From Morella rubra (Eukaryota > Streptophyta > Magnoliopsida > Fagales > Myricaceae): a stretch of 64,000 bases of DNA. Each line of letters opens with the position of its first letter. Position 1 is the first letter of the stretch. Below, piece by piece: positions 1 through 13,339 of this stretch. The stretch is taken from positions 21,002,348 through 21,066,347 of the forward strand of contig CM025853.1 in the NCBI GenBank assembly GCA_003952965.2, given 5' to 3'. Both the position numbers and the translations under genes were made by a program. Below the pieces are notes generated by a model. That model worked only from the letters and a program-made list of their open reading frames with translations, searched no databases and had not been told where the DNA came from.

Positions 1-1227
1 CGTTCTATTGTGAACAATTGTCTGACTGCACACCCAAAAAAAAAAAAAAAAAAAAAGTTGTTTGTGCTCTTCACTCAAATAGGAACAGTTTTTTCGTCGA
101 GTCAGACAATATAATTTCGTAAATTGATGCTAGCTCTATAAGATGCTTCAGTTTTCTGTCACATTATGATTTGATGCTAGCTCTATAAGATGCTTCAGTT
201 TTCTGTGACATTATGATTTCGATATGCTTAAGTATTCGTTTCACTTATTTCTGATTGATGCATCTTTTGTCTTTATCATTATCGGTTTGGAGTTGAATGA
301 AGTTGAAATGTAGACAACTTCATTTGAAACATGTGCTCTCAGTTGAAAACACATTATACTTGGCTGATGGACTCATTTGTCTGTGAAAACAAGTCAATTA
401 AACATGATTATCTGCTAAACTGCTTTTAGTGATGTAAATGCTCTTTCCTTTTTTGTTATGTTTGCAAAAGAAAGTTGCATTACCAGGACTTGTTAAGCCT
501 TTCCCTTAAAAAAAAAAAAAACCTCTCCCCCCTTTTTGTGGAACAAGTTTTCATATGGTCCTTGACTGTGATAAGTACATGATCTAAGGTAGTTGAGTAG
601 ACTGCCTCAACTACCTATGATGTGCGATCACCAGCAGCAGCAGCATTAGCATGTACAATCATCAAGCTGTTGCCATCCTACTAACATCTGCAAACATATG
701 ACATGTACCACTGTTTCCAAGTTGCCACCGCTGCCCTCACCACTGCCACCGCTGCCCTCACCACCACCAACCTCTTCTGACACATAGTAGTTGTTGATGT
801 TGCCACCTAGATGCTCCAACACCCGTGACAATGCTCCCCTTCCCCTCTTTACAACTTCTATCACCACCATTGCTAAGTGTCTGCCACTGTTGCAGCTGCC
901 ATCAGCAATATCATTGTCATTCCCACCGAGATCTCATCCACCATGGTGGTTGGAGCTGATTTAGTAATTTAGACGCACTTCTATCATCTGTTGTGATTAC
1001 CAAAATGTGTAAAAGTTGTACAAAAAAACTTGGATACAAGTTGCTCATACCCGCTTATAAGAAAATAATTCTGGCATCAAACCCTAATGGTCTCTTAGTA
1101 CTTAACCTGATAGATCTTGGTCCAGATTTTCAAATTGAACATCACAAAATTTCCTGTGGTTCCTTTTGGAAATTCACTGTCCTTATTTCTAAATTGTCTG
1201 AAATTTGTGCATTTTTTTTTTCTGCAG
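1..1227 (+). other. Intron or upstream sequence of the transporter gene
   Basis: No exon is recognised here. The first supported exon begins after the acceptor TTTTCTGCAG at 1218-1227 and its coding phase is 0, so an upstream coding exon must exist. The family motif that normally precedes it (a GDCMLVGLQ-like segment) cannot be found in these bases, so the N-terminal exon lies left of the window. The stretch contains poly-A runs at about 37-56, a 47-bp tandem duplication, and a low-complexity block of CCACCGCTGCCCTCAC units at about 720-770. Confidence 0.6.
124..217. repeat. 47-bp tandem duplication
   Basis: A unit beginning TTGATGCTAGCTC occurs at 124-170 and again at 171-217. The two copies differ by one base (GTCACA against GTGACA). 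The near-identity points to a recent slippage or duplication inside non-coding sequence. Confidence 0.9.
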
Positions 1228-4200
1228 CCTATTCTAGTTTATATGTCCAAGGTGGATGGGAGTTTCAAGTTTAGCCCAATTAGTGTTAATTTCTTAACAG
1301 AGGTTGCAAAGGTTCTCTTTGCCCTTGTTATGCTCTTGTTGCAGGTATTTGTCTATTTCTTCATCTATTTTGATTCATCGTTCTTCTAAGAACACAAGTG
1401 AATTGAGATTCATTTGGAAAAAGAAGCATGGTATTAAGAGTACAATCTTGAGTAGATTGGGTTATTGTCAACATGTAAGGTCTTTGTTTTAGCACGTGAT
1501 GGAGATATTAGTGTCTTTTTTTGTGTGTGTGTGAGAGAGCAAGAGAGAAGGGGGAGGGGAGAGACAAAGCAGGGGGATTCAACAAAGCCTTCTCCCCACC
1601 CAAAAATCCCTTTTAGTCCCCGAAAATGTTCCCCCCTCTTTCTGCGTCCCCCAAAGAAATGTTTCCAATTTCGTCTCTCTATGGGAGAAAGGTTAAGTTT
1701 TTGATAAGTGAAATAATTTTCTCCAGTCTGTTTCGGTTTAGTTTTAGATTTTATCAATTTACAGATCTTAAATCGCAAGAGCTTTGGTAAGGTTTTTATT
1801 GATCTTGCAGGCTAGGCAACAAAAAGTAGGGGAGAAGCCTCTTCTCTCGATTTCCACATTTGTGCAGGTAGTAATCCATCACTGGCATTGCACCATTTTG
1901 GTTTTTCAATTTAAAAATATGAATAAATTGTATAAGGCTATGTAAACTGCATAATTCTTGGTTTCTAAATGCGAACTATCTTGCATAAAAATCAGATTGA
2001 ACCATGCTTTTGCAGGTTTCAGATTTATTGATGGAGTAGATAACCGTTTGGAATTAAGATTTAGCATTTGGAGTGTTTTATTGTGCACTACTCATATTCA
2101 TGTGTACACATTATCAGAGGGAATTCTCTAGCATTTCTCTGGTTTTGGATTTTTTTTCCTTTCTGTTTTTGGTACGTATATGGATATAGATAGGAGATAT
2201 AGTTCTTGAGCTTGAACACATTAGCAGGAAACTGAAATTTGAGTTTCCTCTGATATGGCTGCAATGGAATGCAAACATAGGCTTCCCTTTCAACACAGCC
2301 TCCAAGTATCAGGTGTAGATTCGTATGAAATATCTCTCTGAAAAGTTTCTGAAGCTATTGGGCATCAGTTCAATGGTCATGAGCTTAAATTTTTAGTAAG
2401 AGTTGAAAAGAAGTTGGTGTTCTTTTGAGTTCCTGCATTATGGTAAATGTTTCTGCCAACTATCTATTCTCTGTGTATGAAGTTTAATGGCATAGATCTT
2501 GGTATGGATATTAGATGATGTGTTTGGTAAACTCTGCATGAATGGCTAGTGTTGTTTCCTGTTGGGCCTTTCGCTAAGCTTTCTAGGCAATTAACAATGA
2601 AAATACATTAGGCCTGTTAAACCTCTGGTTGTCTCAGTCATTTGAGTCCTTGAAATTCTTATGTCCATCAGTGGATAAAACCACTGCTTATTGGTGATGT
2701 TCGATGATCTTCAGAAATTGTTTAATCTGGAATAGTTCTTTCATTTTTAAGTTTGGTCTGCACAATCTCATATTTGAAGTTTAGAGTTTGGATGATTTAT
2801 GCTCACCTTGAATATTTGGCACCCATCTTTGACTTATTTTGCTTACTCTGAAAAACTTGCACTTAGAGGTCTCTGATGTAAGAAAGATGTTTATTCTTGT
2901 TTCAGGCAGCTCGAAACAATGTGCTTCTTGCTGTTCCAGCACTTCTTTATGCGATTAATAATTATCTGAAGTTCACAATGCAGGTAAAACTTAAATAGGT
3001 ATTATCAGCACGTTTGTTCTTTTGATAGAATGTCAAATAAATTCTCTCCTGTTTTCTAAATGTTTTCTTTGAATGCTGATTTGGTTCTTTTACAAGCTTT
3101 GTTGTGGTATCACACATAAAGAAGGGCCTGGCAGTGTTGACCACACAGGCTATCTTTTCAGGACTGGGAATTGCCTAGGCAGTGTTGAGGCAGTATTCTA
3201 GATACTCATCTAGGTGCATGCCTTAGCTCTATTTCCACTGAGCCATCACCAAGAGTTTGCTTAGTTGATGTAATTAAAAATCTCCCATTTGCCATGCTAA
3301 TGGCAAAGACAAAGATGAACTAAGAGTAGGTTCAACCAATTCTGGTGATCCTAACCCTGAAAGAAGTGTAATGTTTCTTCAGATTATTCAGACGAATGGT
3401 AAGTTTCTAATGAATGGCATACACAAGCTCGGTAGCCACAGCAGTGCTACTAAGTTGGGGGCTCACCTGCTGTAATTGCTGACTGGAGATGTTGCTTTCA
3501 GATGCACTTGAAAGAGTATGGAGTTTTCATTTATCATGACTATTGATGCCAACCATGAACTCCCAAAGTTTATGGAGCCATCACGACTTTTAGAATGTGT
3601 TGCTTGGGTGATGGGATGGGGTAAAATATCAGAGTTGATAATCTGATAGCTCAGTGAGATTATATTTGACTGGTGGTGTTGGTGCAAAGCATGTGGGGAT
3701 ATGGTGGACATCTTTATTGTTATACGGCATGGGAGTAATGGTTGCTATTGCTCTCATTGTATTGGATTTCATGGTTTATGCCTAAGTTGGTGCCGACTTG
3801 ATGGCATGTTTGAGATCCGCTTCAGTATATGGTGGAGTAGGATGTGGAACGCCATAACATCATGTTTTCTGGCGAGTTTCTGGAATAAGAGGGATCTCAA
3901 ACTCTTGACAGAACTGATCTTCTAATAGTCTTTGATTGGAATTGAACATTTTTGTTAGAATGAGCACTCTTCAGTGTTCTGTTCTTTGACTTCTTGGAGT
4001 TTCTGGATCTTTTGAATTTGGAGGTTCAATTTTAGTCTTATATTTTACATGGGTAAACAAGATACCACTTCCTGGGGAATAAGAAAAGAAGAAGATACAA
4101 CTCAGTTGCCTAATGTTAAAGGATAGTCACTGATGATGGTCTGTTACTCCTGAGCGGCTGTCAGTGTCGGTTAGGTATCCTGGTTACTTACTGTTGCTCG

Positions 4201-7200
4201 GAAGTCTAACTTATACCAACCTGACCAAATCACTTCAAAATTACTTCAACTTATTTCTCTCACAGTTGACCCTACTATCTTTTCCCTGTTCATCATCCTT
4301 TTGCCTCAGTCATTGCCAACACTAACAGCCTAACCTTCCCTCTTTGTGATTGCGATGACTGCCACTCCCTCCTCCTGAGCAGGCTAGAGACACTGCCTGT
4401 TTAAGACCATGTGACCACCTTTCTAAGTGCCCTAGTCAAGTGCTAAGCAGAAGCCAGTCCCTTTCTTCTGCCCTCTTCCTCTTGTTCGCTGCCATAATGC
4501 CAAGCCCCTCCATGCCCTATAGCAAATAGTTTCACTAAGTGCAATGGAGTCTGATCGGAGTGTTTGATGATATATTCTGCCAATGGGTGGCGAAAAGCCT
4601 AAATGCATAGTAGTGAAGATAAATGCCAATAGTGACCTTGGCTCTGTACAGGGAGTGAGTCTTACTAAAGAAGCTATATTGGTGCTTTGAGAAGTTAACT
4701 AGCCAAAGAATTACCTTAAGCATTGAAAACAGCTCTCCCCTTAGTGCTACTAGCTTACACCTGGCCCAACTTACCATCCGAATAGATAATGACAAACCAG
4801 TAGTTGGTATGGCTCGGTTCAGCTTTATAGGGTAGTCAGTTTGGGGATGGTTGCCAGATTCGGCCTAGCTATTCTATTGTTCTGACATAATCTGGCTAAC
4901 AAGTCAAGGAGTTGATCTCACTTCTAGTCTTTTCTTTTCCATTCTCTTATGCCATCTCTTGTAGACCTCCCATGTAACAAGTCTCTGCCCTCTTCTTTCT
5001 CGTTGAGAAAAATCAGTGACTCAAAGGAGTTATAAGAATGTAAAGGATCATACCAAGGAGAATCTCCTCCCCAGGCCCCTAAGGGGAAAAGGAGGGTATT
5101 ATCTGCAAACAGGTAGTAAGACTCTTAAGGGCTAGGAGACAGGATCATAGTTTTCTGCATGTAATGGCCGATCTTGGCATCTAATGATCCTGTTTTGTAG
5201 AGAATAGAATTGAATACTTTGGTAGTTAATTTTTATTGGTATTTGACAAACTTTTATGTTTGATTCAAATCATAAACTGAACAATAGAAGGTCGTTTTTT
5301 GTGCAGTTATATTTCAATCCTGCAACAGTGAAGATGCTGAGCAATATGAAGGTATTTTGTAATGTGATATGTTTTTGATGTTATCTTGGTGATTTTACTT
5401 TCCATTTGCTTTCCTTTTGCTATTTGAGTCTTTCTCTTGGTAATATTTCCTCCTGTCGAGAACTACTTGATTGTATTACATTTTCCATTTTCAACTGGTG
5501 GTGATATGTTTAGCTGGATTGAACTGAATCCTTCTTACTTGTGCAATATTTTTGGCATAAATGTGTATCATTATTTGCAATATCCTGCAGAACCATATTT
5601 ATTATGGCTTCAAAGCATCCAATAATGTGATGCTTAAATTGCCAACTTCCTGATCGATGTTTAGAGGATGCCCTGTATCAGCAATTTCTTCCACGGTGGT
5701 GTTATTCTTTTACTGTGACTTCCTTTCTTTGAATGTAACAGATAACTGAAAGAGTTTGTGACCACTACTACTTTTTAATAATGTCAATTGAAGTGGGGGA
5801 TGGAAGCTCTTATACCCTAAAATCTAGGAACACAGTTCTAGGTAAACTCTTGTTATGAAATTGAAAACTTATGCGTTATAGGCAGTAACACAACATGCAA
5901 ATGGAGATCCACTATCCCTGAAATATATCTGTGAAAGCATGGTTGGCCATAATGTTTTAGGAAGGGATGGTTAGCCATTGCCGTTTAGGTAGTTGGATTC
6001 AAGGATTTGCTTTCAACTGATCTTCCAAGAGAGAGTTTGGAGGGCGGATGCCTCTGTTCATTATTCTGAGGAGCTAATTGACATGGATAGCACTTCTGAA
6101 TCTTCTTGGTTTGATATTGTGTTCTCAATTTTTGGGTGGGAATTAGATAGGTGCCTGCAATTCCCATATGGTTCCCCAAAATGCCATCCTATATCAAAGG
6201 AAAAAAGGCTAGCATGAAGCAAGGATGATGATAGAGGGTGTGAGTTTTGAGGATGAGTCACCATTTTCATCATTCATTACTACCCGACTCAAAAGCTACT
6301 TTGTTACGCATTTCAAATTCACTTTTTGCAACAGTTTGAGTTAGAGACAGAGCTTTGACTGAAATAGAAGAGGATATCCTTTTGCCTTTCTTGCTTTTAT
6401 TTTTTGTTTTGGGTTTTACGAGTGATTTTGTTAATTGTTCTTTTTGGAATGGGCTGGGATCGAGGGAAAAATGATGCTGTGAGATCTATATGCCGGGTGT
6501 GTCAATGATTTTTGTGGGTCATTAATATTGATTTTCACTCTTGGCTGGGTGCGATTGTGAACTGATTTGTTTTTTTGCATATATGCCTTGTTTAAAATAA
6601 CATTGGTTCTTTTCACTGTTGCTTGGGTGTTGGATGTTTTATCACATCCTCTGGCTGACAATGTGCATCATTTGATGTCCAGGTCTAGATTTTGACATCT
6701 TAGGAGCCAATTTGTTTCACTATTAAACTTCCACTCAGGACGATGGGTTCACATGACATCGAGGAAATAAAAATACTGAGGATCATATCACATAGGTCTC
6801 ATCCTAAGCTTCCATTATTTGCACATTTCATTACACTAGAAAGATGAAAATGCTATAAAAAAGGCCTTGCTACTTAACCTGAATTTGAGCTTAGTTATTT
6901 GTTTATAGCTTTGCTTCAATATTCACTTCTTTCTCATATTCTTATGTTGCTAAAGTAAAAGTCTTGAAAAGATTTTGACAATTGTACGTGAACATGCAGG
7001 TTTTGGTAATTGCAGTTTTGTTGAAGATAATAATGAGACGCCGATTTTCCATAATTCAGGTACGTAACATTTCTTTTATTGCTCCTTGTCTTGCCCAGCA
7101 GAGAGGAATAATGTTACTTCTGACAGTAAATGCCATGCTTGTTGCATATGTGGAACTGATTCATTTGTCTTGTTATAGTGGGAAGCTCTTGCTCTGTTGC

Positions 7201-10200
7201 TCATTGGGATTAGTGTAAATCAGTTGCGTTCTTTACCTGAAGGTACCACTGCTTTGGGTCTTCCTGTTGCAACGGGGGCATACGTCTGCACGCTGATCTT
7301 TGTAAGTGACATCTTGTATTTGCTCTCTGCTATCTTTCGATTTATTGGTGGAATGTTCAGTATGAAGGGAGTTTGGAGAAGCAGCTCTTGGTTTCATATT
7401 TTTAGAACTTAGTTGTGAATGTACATGGCTAAGGTAAATTACTTATCTTACAGGTAACTGTTCCATCTATGGCTTCCGTCTTCAATGAGTATGCATTGAA
7501 AAGCCAATATGAGACAAGCATTTACCTCCAGGTAAGATACTAGGATCAGGTCTCATTAATGTTTGTGTTGCATTCATGGCAACAATTTAAGATTTGAAAA
7601 TGCAGTATGTCAATATTCTAGTCATGAAAACTAGCAAGCACTATCTGCTAGTGTAATTGGGACTTAGGGAGCATTGTTCCTTCATCAAACTGAGTTTTCT
7701 GCAATATGCCTTCCTTTCCTCCTTATGACATTAATGGTTTCTCATTTATCAGGAAGTACCCATTGTATTAGTTGAAAAATACTGAGTACATTTGAGGTGT
7801 AGTTGTCTGAACACGCTTGGAATGTGGACCTGTAGATCCTGCATAAAATTTCTATGTATGGCATGAGTTTGCCCAAGAAAATTGAGGCCCTCTTCAGTTC
7901 TGCTGTGGAAAGCCAAGCAAGCACACACTTGGCCATACCTTTCATTGATACTGAGCTCATTGGAGCTCCTGGTCCTGTTCTTTTGGTTTTGGTTATTGAC
8001 TTGGAGAGGACTTTGTAGGAATTGTCGGTCACATTTAGGGCAATCTGCCTTAGCTTGCACCTGGAGCACCCTCAATATCTTTTGGATTATACATCCATAT
8101 CTTACATTTCTGATGTCAAGTTCCAGTTTGTAGCAATTGATGAAATTATTCTCTTTGGAAGCTCATCTATATTTTCAATCTTTGTATTTGCCTTGCAGAA
8201 TTTGTTTTTGTATGGGTATGGTGCTATATTCAACTTTCTAGGAATAGTGGGAACTGCCATTTTCGTAGGTATGTACATCAATCTTTATTAGTTGATTTCA
8301 GGGGATTACAGTGTATATTGGCCTCACTAACAAAAGTGTCTCAAAAACTGGTTGTTTGCTGGTACTTCCTAATGCATAAAGGATTAGTAACTGTAACCAA
8401 ATTTTAAATCAAATTTTCAAATGCTCTAATCACATAAATCGTAGATACTCCTATTGTTGGGAATGTGTCGTGCGCATCTATATGATAGCTTTCAAATACT
8501 TCTTACATTAGAAACAGGAATGAAGTTATCAGGAGACTCATGGGAAGGTTGTGATTATCGTTTGACCTCTTTGCCATGGTTCCTTATACCATTATGTGGT
8601 TCCATATATTTATGCTGTGACGCCCTATAGCCCCACTTCATAGATATTGGCCACATGCTATTGAGTTCTATGGAAATGAAGCTTTCGAACGATTATACCT
8701 TGTTACACAGCTGTCCATTTTTCTTGTGGGTTTTCTCTAGTTTCATGTTTGCATTTGTCAATGGTTGATCCTTTAGAACTCCATCCATTTGAAGCAGTTT
8801 TCTGCTTCGCTCAAGTTCAGTTACTTGTCACAACTGTGCTGGCAGGCTATCACGTGGTTTGCATTTTGACAAACTACCTAAAAGGCCCTGTTCGAAGAAC
8901 TGAGCTTTGTAATTAGTGACAAGGATTAATGTTTCTTCTTGTTTCCACTCAATTGCAAACAAACGTTTCTACTTCCTCTGAATCCAACTTGAAACCTGTA
9001 AGAAACAGAATGATTCCAAAGTCTATTGGTGTCTTGCCCTATTTTGGTGAGTTTTTTAGTTAAGTTTTCAATTTTATTGTGTTAGAAATATGTAAGTGAA
9101 GGAACGTTTTTGTTTAACATCCTTATATCACTACTTTTGGACATTCGGTCGTAGGAATTATAAACTTAATTCCTTATGTGTTTTTGTCTGTGACTTTTGA
9201 AATTGAAGCCCTTTGTTAGATTCGGTTAGAGAAGACGTTGTGAACTTATATCTTAGGACCCAAATCCACATTTCTTTATTTTTAAGGTATGTTTTGCAAA
9301 AAATCAGTAGTTTTTTCTTTCTAGGTCATCTGAACCTAAATCTGACTCACCAGACACTAATCCAGTCATGGATCTACCTTTGAATTTCAATTCCTACCAA
9401 GCATTGTGTAAAGCCCATTTTGATTGATCTTTGTTGCAAACAGCAATGTGAAACACCATAAAGCCATTTCCATGAGACTTAAATTTACCCTCTGTCAAGA
9501 GTTCTGGTGCTTTTGTTTCTGGGAGATGTTTAATCAAATAAAGCTGCCTACCTCACAATATTGTTCAAATGTTTCAGGTCCTAGTAGCTTTGATATTTTG
9601 CAAGGTCATTCAAAAGCTACTATGCTTTTGATAGCTAATAACGCGGCACAAGGAATTCTGTCATCTTTTTTCTTCAAATACGCAGGTTAAGATAATAATC
9701 AGCTACATAATTCCTCCCTCTCTCTGCTTCTCTTTTTCCTTTTCTGTTGTGGGTGGTTGTTTTTTGTTCTTTTGCAGGGAATACCTTGTTTTAAAAGCAT
9801 TTTTTTTCTTCTTGTTCTTGTATGTTTCCCTAGGTGATTAGATAAGAAGTTTCTTAGAAGCATGTTAATCGCAGAGATTTGTTATACATGCATCTTTGTC
9901 TTTTAGCACTCTTATCTATTGGGTGTCATTCGATATTTCCAGATACAATTTTGAAGAAGTACTCGTCGACAGTGGCCACAATCTTTACAGGCATAGCATC
10001 TGCTGCATTGTTTGGTCATACTTTGACTGTAAACTTTCTACTAGGGATTTCGATTGTATTCATCTCAATGCACCAGGTAATATGAGACACTTTTTGATGG
10101 ATGAAAAACCAGAGATTAAAAGAGAAAATTTTTTTTACTGCTCGTCTTTTGGTTGATATCTTCTGCTTCTTTTTCCCCTTTAGTTCTTTTCACCCCTTGC

Positions 10201-10604
10201 TAAGGTCAAAGATGAACAACAAAATGGGAAGCTGGAACCAATAGATGTGCATGATAAACATAGGTATTTGCTCATTTCTTTGCTGATCTTTCGATGTGTC
10301 TTAATTTTGCAAATAGCATTGTGGGTTAATCACTTGAGTTGAGGGTTTGGGCAACTTTGTGACTCATGCATGTTTTATGCTCAATTGCAACTATGAATAT
10401 GTCATTACCTTCTCAGGTCAAAAGAGTCTTTCATAAATATGGCAGCAGGAGCAAATGAGGAGGTGTGAATCTACTGTCCTTGTTTTGCAGACAGTTATCT
10501 TATTTTCTATTCATACTCATTATACGCTTCTGTATTAATTTCCCCCTTCATAGGCAAGTCATCATGTTGGATCTGATGAGAGACAGCCGCTTCTACCAAT
10601 CTAA
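1228..10604 (+). CDS. CMP-sialic acid transporter-like nucleotide-sugar transporter (5' partial)
   Basis: Thirteen coding exons join in frame with GT-AG introns: 1228-1344, 1811-1867, 2906-2983, 5307-5351, 7000-7059, 7179-7301, 7454-7531, 8199-8268, 9578-9685, 9943-10076, 10184-10263, 10417-10462 and 10554-10604 (stop TAA). Together they encode 348 residues. About 55-60 N-terminal residues are missing compared with the usual roughly 400. Diagnostic segments are [93 protein letters not shown] and the tail [13 protein letters not shown]...RQPLLPI. This is the nucleotide-sugar transporter/DMT family with about ten membrane helices. Plant members resemble Arabidopsis UTR5/UTR6 (CSTLP2/3) and move nucleotide sugars from cytosol into the Golgi lumen. 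True sialic-acid transport in plants is doubtful. One oddity is SNMK at the end of exon 4, where I remember SNLK as usual. The paralogue cannot be decided, so no symbol is given. Confidence 0.96.
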
Positions 10605-12899
10605 AGTTACTCTTGAGTATGTTACAGCTTCTCTATCAGTCTGTTGGTTTGATCCTGTTGCATTCTATCATAACATGGCATTTGAAAAATCAAACTGCAC
10701 TTCTCATCTTTTGAATTTATTGTAACTGTACAGCAATCAAAATAACTATGATGAATCCACTGACTGAAGATTCCAGTGTAAAATTATTCGTCTGAGCCAA
10801 TAATTTTGAGGTTGAAACAGAGGAACGGCTATAGATAATTGACTAATCTGAAACTAAACACTTCAAGTTAGATGGCATCTCTCTCTCAGTTGGGTGACAA
10901 ATTTTGGGGCTAGGTATTTTCCAGGAGTCCAGAGCAATCTAATGCTTGTAACTTTGGAATTGGGGTAGAAGTTAATTTGTTGAATCCTCCAAATTTCCTT
11001 TTGCTCTCTTCCCCTCCCTTCTTTCTCATCTCTCATGTTTCTGTAATCAATCATGTGATAAGTATCTCAGGAAAAAGGATGTGGGTAGTGGGGTTGTTTT
11101 AGCCGACAATTCAGTATATCAGGTCTCCTCTCTTCCTAAAGCCCAGGCTTTGGTGAGTGGGATAGAAGAAACAGTCTCTCTCTGAGACAGGGTCACTATT
11201 TGAAAAGCATGTCTCTGAGTTGGCCTAGTATATTATGTGGGATTGGGAGTCATATCAGCGAAGTTGAAAAGATTTTTGCTGATGTGGAGGGGGTAGAGGA
11301 TCATGTTGGTCATTTGGATGATATCTATTTTCTCCTTCAAACGGGGGTTTTTGGTCTTTTAACTATCGTGGTTGGTGAGGCATTCCATGGAGGACTTCTT
11401 TTGAAGAGAGACAGAAGTTGTATTGCAGCTGACTTTAGGAGTTCCTGTCGCAGTGAGTTGTTTGCAGAGGGACAGTTATGAACTTCTTCAGAAAATGCAT
11501 GTTATAAGGTGGGGAAATATGATGTGGTGGAAAGAGATGCCTTCAAAGTCCTTGTACCATGACTTTTTTTTGTTACTTTGGATACGAAAAAAATGGTGAC
11601 TAGATGCACAGTGGGGCGAGGAGGGGAACTTCGTAATTCAATTAAAAGAGAGTTTGCATTTCAATTATTAAAAATACAAAATCAAGAGAGTTCATCTTGT
11701 TACCTGTTTTGCTATATTTGAAAAGGTGATGGTGATCTGTGGATTGTTGTTTGTTGGCGATGCTGTGTATTAAGTTTTCTCCAAACTGAGTGTACTTTTG
11801 GGTAACGTCGGTATGGTGGAGTGGATGGCAGGCCTGAGATGTTTGTGAATAATATCCTTCATGATTCTAGATCCCAATCCTACCCTGACGCAAAAAAATT
11901 TACTGTTATGTAAAGTAATCTGCATTTTGTTCATACTATGCCAGTTTTTCATTGACGAGGAAGATGCTTTTCCTAGAGTAGATGTATGAAATTAGGAGGG
12001 TGCACTCTATATTTCTTTTTTCATTTGCTAACCATTTTATGATGAATCTCTGTTTTTGTCAATGGTGCAGGAACTTTCTTTGAAGAAATTCTTTTGGCGG
12101 TATTTACTGGATAGTAGATGGGGATAGCTAGGTTTCCAATGGCTCGACAGAATAAAAAGCATGGAGAAAAATAATCTTCTACTTCTTCCGTATCCGTTAC
12201 CCACTCAGGATTTTACTAGTAGGCGTGTAAAGATTCTCATTGGTGAAATTGGAGTACAGAAGCTGGTAGGTGACCTGGGTTTTTGCTGCTGAGGATTTTG
12301 ATAAAAGAGACATGGCTGGCTTCCCGCCCAGATCCCCCCCCCACACACATTGCCCACCTGTTTTCACTATACTAATGTGAATGTGGGTTTATTAAAGAAG
12401 GTTTTTGTTTTGTTTTTTTCTTGGATCGGATATTTTTTTTACCCCCTTCTCATTATATCAATTTTTTTTTTCATATCGAAAGTGTAGTGGTTGTTGACAG
12501 GAGATTTTTTTTTTCAGAAAGAAATCAAAGAAAATGGCACCTTTAATATCAAGGCTGGATATCTCATGGGCAGATGTAGCTCTTTTTTTTTTTTTTTTTT
12601 CTGCTTACTATCAAGTGATCTGGCTGCTGGAATCGTCTACTTCATTGCATGGAACTTGGCGATCACTTTCAAACAAAGGTCTTAGTCCAAACTTCTTGAG
12701 CTGCAGTATCAGTAGCTTTAACCAGGGCGATAGCTTCTCCGAGGAGGGGATCTGAGCACGAAATTTGTTGTGTAAGCTTTACAGAGGGAAACTTCGTGGT
12801 CTCTAAAACAGAGCAATAACGGCAAAATGCCTTCTAATAGCAACATCCATATTACACTTAAGAAACCCCTCACTAGGTGGGTTCCTAAGTGAGGAGGCT
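10605..12899. other. 3' UTR of the transporter, then non-coding sequence
   Basis: The first 150 bases or so after the TAA are the likely 3' UTR. The rest has no coding region I recognise. Short open frames at 11200-11481 and 12491-12755 have no family resemblance, and the latter runs through poly-T. It may be decayed repeat sequence leading into the LINE fragments, but I cannot show this. Confidence 0.5.
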
Positions 12900-13320
12900 A
12901 AGGATGCAATCTGTAATGAGTTTCTTCCTTCCCAAATGAAGATGAATCACAAGTTTTTGGGCTTACCGCTTCAAATTCCCAGATCAAAGAAATCGGTTCT
13001 GGGCGAGGCAAAAGAAAAAATTCTTAGCAAAATAGCGGGATGGAAATCTCGAGTTCTGTCTCAAGCGGGGCGCACTACCCTCGTCAAATCAGTTTTGAAT
13101 GCGATGCCTATCGCATGCCAAACTATCTGCTGCCTAAGCATTGGTGCGAAGAGATTGACAAAGCCTAAAAAACAAATTTTGGTTGGGCTTTAGCCCGGAG
13201 AAAAACCGCCACTTTACCCCAAGTCTTGGGAACATCTATGTGGATATTACTGTTGTAATCTCCAATATTAAAAGAAGGTACGTGAACTATTTCACCAAAG
13301 CTTATGAGCGGATGGAATGA
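12900..13320 (+). mobile_element. LINE (L1-type) fragment: region after the RT domain joined to the C-terminal linker
   Basis: The + strand reads KFLGLPLQIPRSKKSVLGE, then KILSKIAGWKSRVLSQAGRT and TLVKSVLNAMPI. These are the hallmark of plant L1-type LINEs just downstream of the reverse-transcriptase core. After a frame change, GFSPEKNRHFTP follows. At about 13223 the sequence jumps to NIYVDITVVISNIKRR, which aligns with the later segment of the same LINE at 15557-15589 plus 28696-28754. This fragment is therefore internally deleted. It lies before, not after, the RT core at 13340, so the LINE pieces are out of order. Confidence 0.85.
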
Positions 13321-13339
13321 GGGTTCATTCTCAAAGTGC

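Noticed and set aside
646..870. Gly/Ser-rich - strand frame
   Set aside because: It arises from the repeated CCACCGCTGCCCTCAC units in non-coding DNA.
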